Origin: Piezodorus guildinii
Lineage: Eukaryota; Arthropoda; Insecta; Hemiptera; Pentatomidae
Assembly (NCBI GenBank): GCA_023052935.1
Contig: CM041292.1
Coordinates: forward strand, 84,769,169 to 84,833,168
Reading direction: 5' to 3'
Length of the DNA: 64,000 nt
In this document: piece by piece, positions 59,864 to 64,000 of the stretch
Layout: the number at the start of each line of letters is the position of its first letter
How positions within the stretch are numbered: position 1 is the first letter of the stretch
Position numbers and translations under genes: made by a program
Notes under the pieces: model-generated
Databases searched by the model: none
What the model was told of the DNA's origin: nothing
The model's input: the letters and a program-made list of their open reading frames with translations, nothing else

Positions 59864-60140
59864 TCGAATACTGTTCTCCAGGTCCCGGGTTCGAATCCCG
59901 GCTGAGGCAGAATATTATTCATTCTGTTATTTCAGCCGTGGAGCGACCCTGGAGTACGGAAACATCCTGGGACACACCCAGCCCCTATAAAGTGAGTATC
60001 TAAAAATGGGAAAATTAAAGCAGCCTGTGCGTGTTCTTGGCCTAATCACCTCTTAGCACGGCCGATAACCAAGAAACAGGAAGAATCTCAATACGTACTG
60101 AGCTCATGACCCTGAAGAGGTTGTAGAGGTAGAGATTTTT
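59864..60140 (+). mobile_element. SINE family S2
   Basis: A strong B-box, gggttcgaatcccggctg, at 59,886-59,903 is followed by the S2 body (gcagaatattattcattctg, cccagcccctataaagtgag) and a T run at 60,132-60,140. The A-box half is missing. The 73-codon frame at 59,782-60,003 crosses it and is not a gene. Confidence 0.75.
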
Positions 60141-60583
60141 TTTAAAATGTTAAATAAACTAATTTAAGGTTATTAAAATCGGTTCTATGAAGAACTTATT
60201 GGTTTTCATTGTTTTTATTTTATAGCCAGAAGAGAAATGTTAGAATATAATATGATAGTATACCTGAAAAATATAATGCTTCATTGGAAAAAACAATTTT
60301 TTACCAGTGGCGAATCCATAAAAGAGGAAGAAAATAGGGAAAATATTTCTTCCACCAAAATGAACAAAAAAATAAAAATAGCTAATTCAAAGAGCTAAAA
60401 AGAAAGACACGCAAGAACCAAAACTCATGTCACCTGAAATATAAATAATAAGCCTGTTTATTGTTATTACTATTGTAGGGTTGTAAAATATGTTCGTGGC
60501 GTTTTTTAATATTTCAATTTAATCCTCTCAGTGTTTATGAAATAACGTTTACTTGGTCAATAATATTTACATATTCTAAAAAT
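60141..60583. other. AT-rich stretch, no feature recognised
   Basis: The phrase accagtggcgaatccataaa at 60,303 resembles a transposon terminus of the cagtggcggatcca type, but no partner end is seen. Confidence 0.4.
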
Positions 60584-61359
60584 CTGGTGCGGGCAACACA
60601 CGACTTTCACTTACCTCGATTTTTAAAATCAATGAAAGAATTTTCAAATACAGTTAGAGATGAAAATACGTGAAACTATTAAGGAATTAATCAAATTGAA
60701 TTTCTATAGAAACATGTGTTTCATTAAAAAAATCTATTATATTATTATCTAAAATAATCAGTTAGTTTTATGTTCATTTCATCACTCTCTATTAACTTTT
60801 AAAAGCTTGTGTATGAGATGATATGTTTTCTAAAACCTTTAGCTTTCCAACGGTATATCATATATGTATATTACTGCTCTAATGTTCAAAAACGAAAAAT
60901 TGCATTAAAAAAATATTTTTTCTGTTTTCTCCTTTAGTTGGGTATCGAATTTATTCAATTTATATATTTACCGGTTTTTCATCAGCGTTAACAATATAAT
61001 CTAGTTATTATTATTGAATCTACAAAATTAAAGGTACTTTAGGGGAAGAAAATTTAAAATATCGGCATTTAAGCCCTGTCAGACCATTTTTATCCAAATA
61101 AAACCTACACGATATTAAAGCCCATTAAATTTCACATCGATATAGTGAGTTTAATCAAAATCGTCGGAACCGTTTTCGAGAAAATCGAAAAAAGGTGCAA
61201 AATGCATATTATAAAGTGCCTTTTCTGGTAAGCTCATTCTGATGAAAAAAGTTTTTTCACGTCTCGGACGTATAGTTGTCTTAAATATGAAATTTCAGTT
61301 TCATAGGACTTACCGTTTCCGTCCGGGAGTTACCACACACACACACACACACACAGACC

Positions 61360-62655
61360 AAATATTTATTGAAAAATATGCAAGTCCCATATTACCTCAT
61401 GAAGATTATTGAGAGTTATTTTACCGACAGAATTTTAAGGTATGATACGAAAGCAGGATTAAAAAGCTACAAAGTCACAGGTGGCGTTCCTCAGGGTTCG
61501 GTTCTAGGACCACTTCTGTGGAATATAATGTATGACGGTGTGCTCAGGTTACCCCTGCCAGAAGAAACTACTACGCTTGGTTTTGCTGACGATCTGGCAA
61601 TCATAGTTCGGGGGAAACTCTTGGAGGAGATATCTTATAATGGGAACAAGGCTATCTTTATGATTCGTCAATGGCTCTCAGCGGCAGGCCTTCAGCTTGC
61701 TGATCATAAAACTGAGGCAGTATTGATAACCAGTAGGAAAGTGAAGGAGACAGTCAGTTTCACCGTCGGGGAGTTCGATATCCTATCCAAGCCATCAATT
61801 AGATATCTCGGAGTGCATATTGACGCTAGAATTCGATTTGATGAACACCTGCTTAAAGTTAGTAATAGAGCAGCGAATGTGGTAAATGAATTGGCCAGAA
61901 TCATGCCAAATATTGGTGGACCAAGGGGAAACCAGAGGAAGCTTCTGGCCAATGTAGCCAGTTCCACGCTTCTGTACGCAGCACCGATCTGGGCAGAATC
62001 CTGCCAAGTGCAATCATATGTCCGGAAAGTTATTAGTGTGCATCAGAGAAGTGCCCTGCGTGTCGCTCGAGCTTTTCGCACTGTGTCCTACGACGCTGTA
62101 TGCGTCATCGCAGACATGCCTCCGATTGATCTTTTGGCAGATGAACGTAGAAGGATCTACCGAAGAAAACAAGAAGAGAAGGATGCTCACTGGGCTTCTT
62201 TAGCAAAACAAGAGAGAGTTCATACACTTGATATATGGCAGAGACGCTGGAACGCTTCATCTTGTGGAAGATGGACCTACCGCCTAATTCCCGACATATC
62301 GACATGGTTATCCCGGAAACATGGAGATGTAGATTACTATCTCACTCAGCTGCTTACTGGGCATGGTTGCTTCAGAGCGTACTTAGCCCGTTTCAAAATA
62401 GAGGAAAGTTCATTGTGCCCATTTTGTGATCCCATAGAAGAAACAGTGGAACATGCATTCTTCTCTTGTTCGGGATTCGTTCGAGAAAGATCGGAGATAG
62501 ACGCTAAATTTAGTACAAAAGCATCACCCGAAAATTTAGTCTCCTTGATGATGGCTAGTCAGGAGAGTTGGAGCGCTGCAGCTGATTATGCAGCACAAAT
62601 CTGCAGAAAACTCAGAGTACAGGAGCAAGAAAGGAGAGGCGGTGCATCGGCCTAG
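61360..62655 (+). CDS. Reverse transcriptase C-terminal part, R1 clade (partial, 5'-truncated)
   Basis: The frame is open from the insertion junction to tag at 62,653-62,655 (431 codons). It has no proper start; ttg at 61,369 and atg at 61,378 are just internal codons. Numbering from codon 61,369, motif B GGVPQGSVLGP is at residues 38-48, motif C FADDLAI at 72-78 (catalytic D74 D75), motif D KTEAVLI near 112-118 and motif E IRYLGVHID near 144-152. The thumb and a C-terminal domain follow, with a C-x2-C-x8-H-x4-C knuckle (C350, C353, H362, C367). Such knuckles and the WNxxYD stretch after motif B are typical of R1-clade proteins. In a full element the protein copies the RNA at the nicked chromosomal target. 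This piece cannot act alone because it lacks the endonuclease and the first catalytic aspartate region. Confidence 0.9.
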   Translation, partial: KYLLKNMQVPYYLMKIIESYFTDRILRYDTKAGLKSYKVTGGVPQGSVLGPLLWNIMYDGVLRLPLPEETTTLGFADDLAIIVRGKLLEEISYNGNKAIFMIRQWLSAAGLQLADHKTEAVLITSRKVKETVSFTVGEFDILSKPSIRYLGVHIDARIRFDEHLLKVSNRAANVVNELARIMPNIGGPRGNQRKLLANVASSTLLYAAPIWAESCQVQSYVRKVISVHQRSALRVARAFRTVSYDAVCVIADMPPIDLLADERRRIYRRKQEEKDAHWASLAKQERVHTLDIWQRRWNASSCGRWTYRLIPDISTWLSRKHGDVDYYLTQLLTGHGCFRAYLARFKIEESSLCPFCDPIEETVEHAFFSCSGFVRERSEIDAKFSTKASPENLVSLMMASQESWSAAADYAAQICRKLRVQEQERRGGASA

Positions 62656-62844
62656 CCTAAATCAGATGTCCAGTAAAGTAGCTGGCATTTAGCCCTTCTG
62701 CCCCCCCATGAAGTAATGCTTGACAGCGGTTCCGTGGGGTGGTAAAGACGAATTGGGAGGTGGTTTTTTAGTGAGTAGGAATCTCACACTGTTGTGTAGC
62801 CTGACAGTTGCACTTCGTCTGATGAAAGATTTTTCCCCTACCCG

Positions 62845-62874
<30 letters not shown>
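61360..62874 (+). mobile_element. R1-clade non-LTR retrotransposon, 5'-truncated, inserted in (CA)n
   Basis: The insertion starts directly after cacagacc (61,352-61,359) and ends with a 30-nt A tract (62,845-62,874). The same cacagacc follows at 62,875-62,882, giving an 8-bp (perhaps 9-bp) target-site duplication. The content is the 3' half of an RT open frame with no stop or frameshift, then a ~190-nt 3' UTR. ORF1, the endonuclease and RT motifs up to A are absent, as in typical 5' truncation during target-primed reverse transcription. The intact frame, full poly(A) and exact duplication point to a recent event. The target is the microsatellite of an H-family copy. Confidence 0.92.
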
Positions 62875-62875
<1 letters not shown>

Positions 62876-63004
62876 ACAGACCTTTTTGCGGGACTTGGTT
62901 ATTTGGACTCAGGAGACCCTAAAACGTGTATTTCCGTTGAAAACTGGAAATCGAAAATTTTCACGATCCCAATACTTCCCCTTACTATATATAGTAAGTG
63001 AAAG

Positions 63005-63640
63005 TAAAAATGAATTAGTTAAGGTACTTTTATGCATCAGTTTCAACCGAGATTCCTTACCTTTAAGTGGTATTTTGCTTGCTAAAAATGGAAGAGAAAA
63101 AATATATATTTTTTATTGTTTAATGATTTTTCGTTTTCCGAAAAGGAAAATCCTCTGCATAGACGGTAACATACTTTGCAGTTTGTGTGACGATGGTGGC
63201 TTAGGAGAAAGTGGTTTGCTCGGTTCAGAACTGGAAATTTTGACTTGAAATACGCATAGCACTTGGGTCGTCCTTCAACTGTTGATGAATACCAAACTCA
63301 AAACATGTAATAGATCAAAATGGGACATACATAACTGATTAAAATATTTACAAGAATATAAAGTTTTTATTGAAATCACTAGTAAAAACGTTACGGACTT
63401 ATTTTAAACTCCAATACTTTCATTATCATGGTACTCTTTTCGACTAAAAAACGAAAGCTTCCCTTACAAAATAACAGAAGTTCCTCCCACATAATCTGTC
63501 AATAGTTGGTAAACTACTAACAGCGCATTTTGAGGTAACAGAGCTTCAGGAACAACACAAATAATAAAATATTACTCAAACTTACCTTATTTGAAATACA
63601 AAAAAAAAGAAAAAGCATTTTATAAACGTTTTATAAAAAA
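63005..63640. other. AT-rich stretch, no feature recognised
   Basis: The 120-codon frame at 62,886-63,248 starts in antisense H sequence and runs on by chance. No motif is present. Confidence 0.45.
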
Positions 63641-64000
63641 ATAAACGTTTTATGATCCTCCGATGTCAAATAACTAAGTCTGTTAAAAAGTTCTGTGTGT
63701 GTATGTGATGAGAATATAGAAAAGTACGGCGGAACTGAAATTATTAGGTTATTTATATAAATACCTATACCTACGATTTTATAGGACTTTTTCACAAAAA
63801 TAGACTTCCCGGAAGTTCTTTATATTATCATTAAATTATATTCCCAGGAGCGGCTGGATATGTTATGATTAAACTTCTCGAATTAATTTATAATTAAATG
63901 AAATATTAAGTGTATTAGTTTCATTTTCAATTAAAATAGTCTAATTGTGGTTAATGGCTAAATTTTCAAAATGTCTTCATCTCAAGTGCTATTAATTTGT
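63641..64000 (+). mobile_element. H-family head, diverged, running off the window end
   Basis: acgttttatgatcctccgat, tcaaataactaagtctgtta and a short GT tract (ctgtgtgtgtatgtgatgag) follow the head order. Later blocks are tagtctaattgtggttaatg and the acctttaatt-equivalent at the last bases. The left end before acgtttt is not recognisable. The remainder lies outside the window. Confidence 0.65.

Larger units (their letters stand above)
60584..63004 (-). mobile_element. H-family element split by the R1-clade insertion
   Basis: The minus-strand element has its tail at 60,584-60,930 (plus-strand start ctggtgcgggcaacacacga), its head at 60,931-61,359 and 62,883-63,004, and its left end agtgaaag at 63,004. 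Both sides are close in sequence to the 29-31 kb array units, so the host copy is young. The host is cut inside its (CA)n tract. Flanking taaaaat at 60,577-60,583 and 63,005-63,011 could be a 7-bp duplication, though the motif is low complexity. Confidence 0.9.

Noticed and set aside
61369..62655. Host gene encoding a 428-residue protein
   Set aside because: The RT motifs, zinc knuckle, poly(A) tract and target-site duplication show it is a retrotransposon fragment.
62886..63248. 120-codon frame downstream of the R1 insertion
   Set aside because: It begins in antisense H-family sequence and continues by chance into AT-rich DNA; no domain.

Overview
This window looks like non-genic nuclear DNA from an arthropod, most likely an insect. 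It is strongly AT-rich, has long (AT)n and (GT)n tracts, lacks long open frames apart from one transposon-derived frame, and carries Jockey-, R1-, CR1- and RTE-like non-LTR retrotransposon remains, tRNA-derived SINEs, hAT-type MITEs and foldback elements. The R1 clade in particular points to arthropods. I could not identify a host protein-coding gene, tRNA, rRNA or CRISPR array. The only long open frame (61,360-62,655) is the 3' part of an R1-clade reverse transcriptase.

The dominant feature is one repeat family, called 'H' here. A full copy is about 850-900 bp. It starts CTTTCACTTAC next to an 18-bp palindrome, holds a (GT)n tract about 130 bp in, and ends with GTAAGTGAAAG followed about 27 bp later by GCACCAG and a T run. 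Copies or pieces lie near 8.06, 26.97, 28.5-32.3, 36.8-38.7, 41.2-42.2, 43.1, 46.8, 52.1, 60.6-63.0 and 63.6 kb, on both strands. At 29.05-31.67 kb the left 'head' is amplified into a tandem array of five units (one internally deleted) ending in a single 'tail'. The four long units have a 553-554 bp core and differ in length essentially only by their (GT)n tract.

Layout: 0-5.5 kb has a near-perfect palindromic foldback element, a truncated SINE and a hAT MITE. 8-19 kb has an H copy, an S2 SINE, a Jockey 3' end nested in a CR1-like element, a second Jockey copy, an RTE remnant and a third Jockey copy. 19-28 kb is AT-rich with S2 SINEs, a direct duplication and one H copy. 28-43 kb holds the H array, a SINE (S3), Jockey fragments, a second foldback element inside a reverse-transcriptase fragment, and more H copies. 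43-52 kb has H, S1 and S2 SINEs, Jockey and CR1-like copies. 53-59.8 kb is AT-rich with few recognisable elements. 60-64 kb has an H copy split by the R1-clade insertion.

There is no operon or pathway to reconstruct. What the sequence records is a history of insertions, including three nested events with target-site duplications, and a recent local amplification. Family names (H, S1, S2, S3, JockA, JockB) are local labels. Superfamily assignments come from motif recognition by eye, without any database search.
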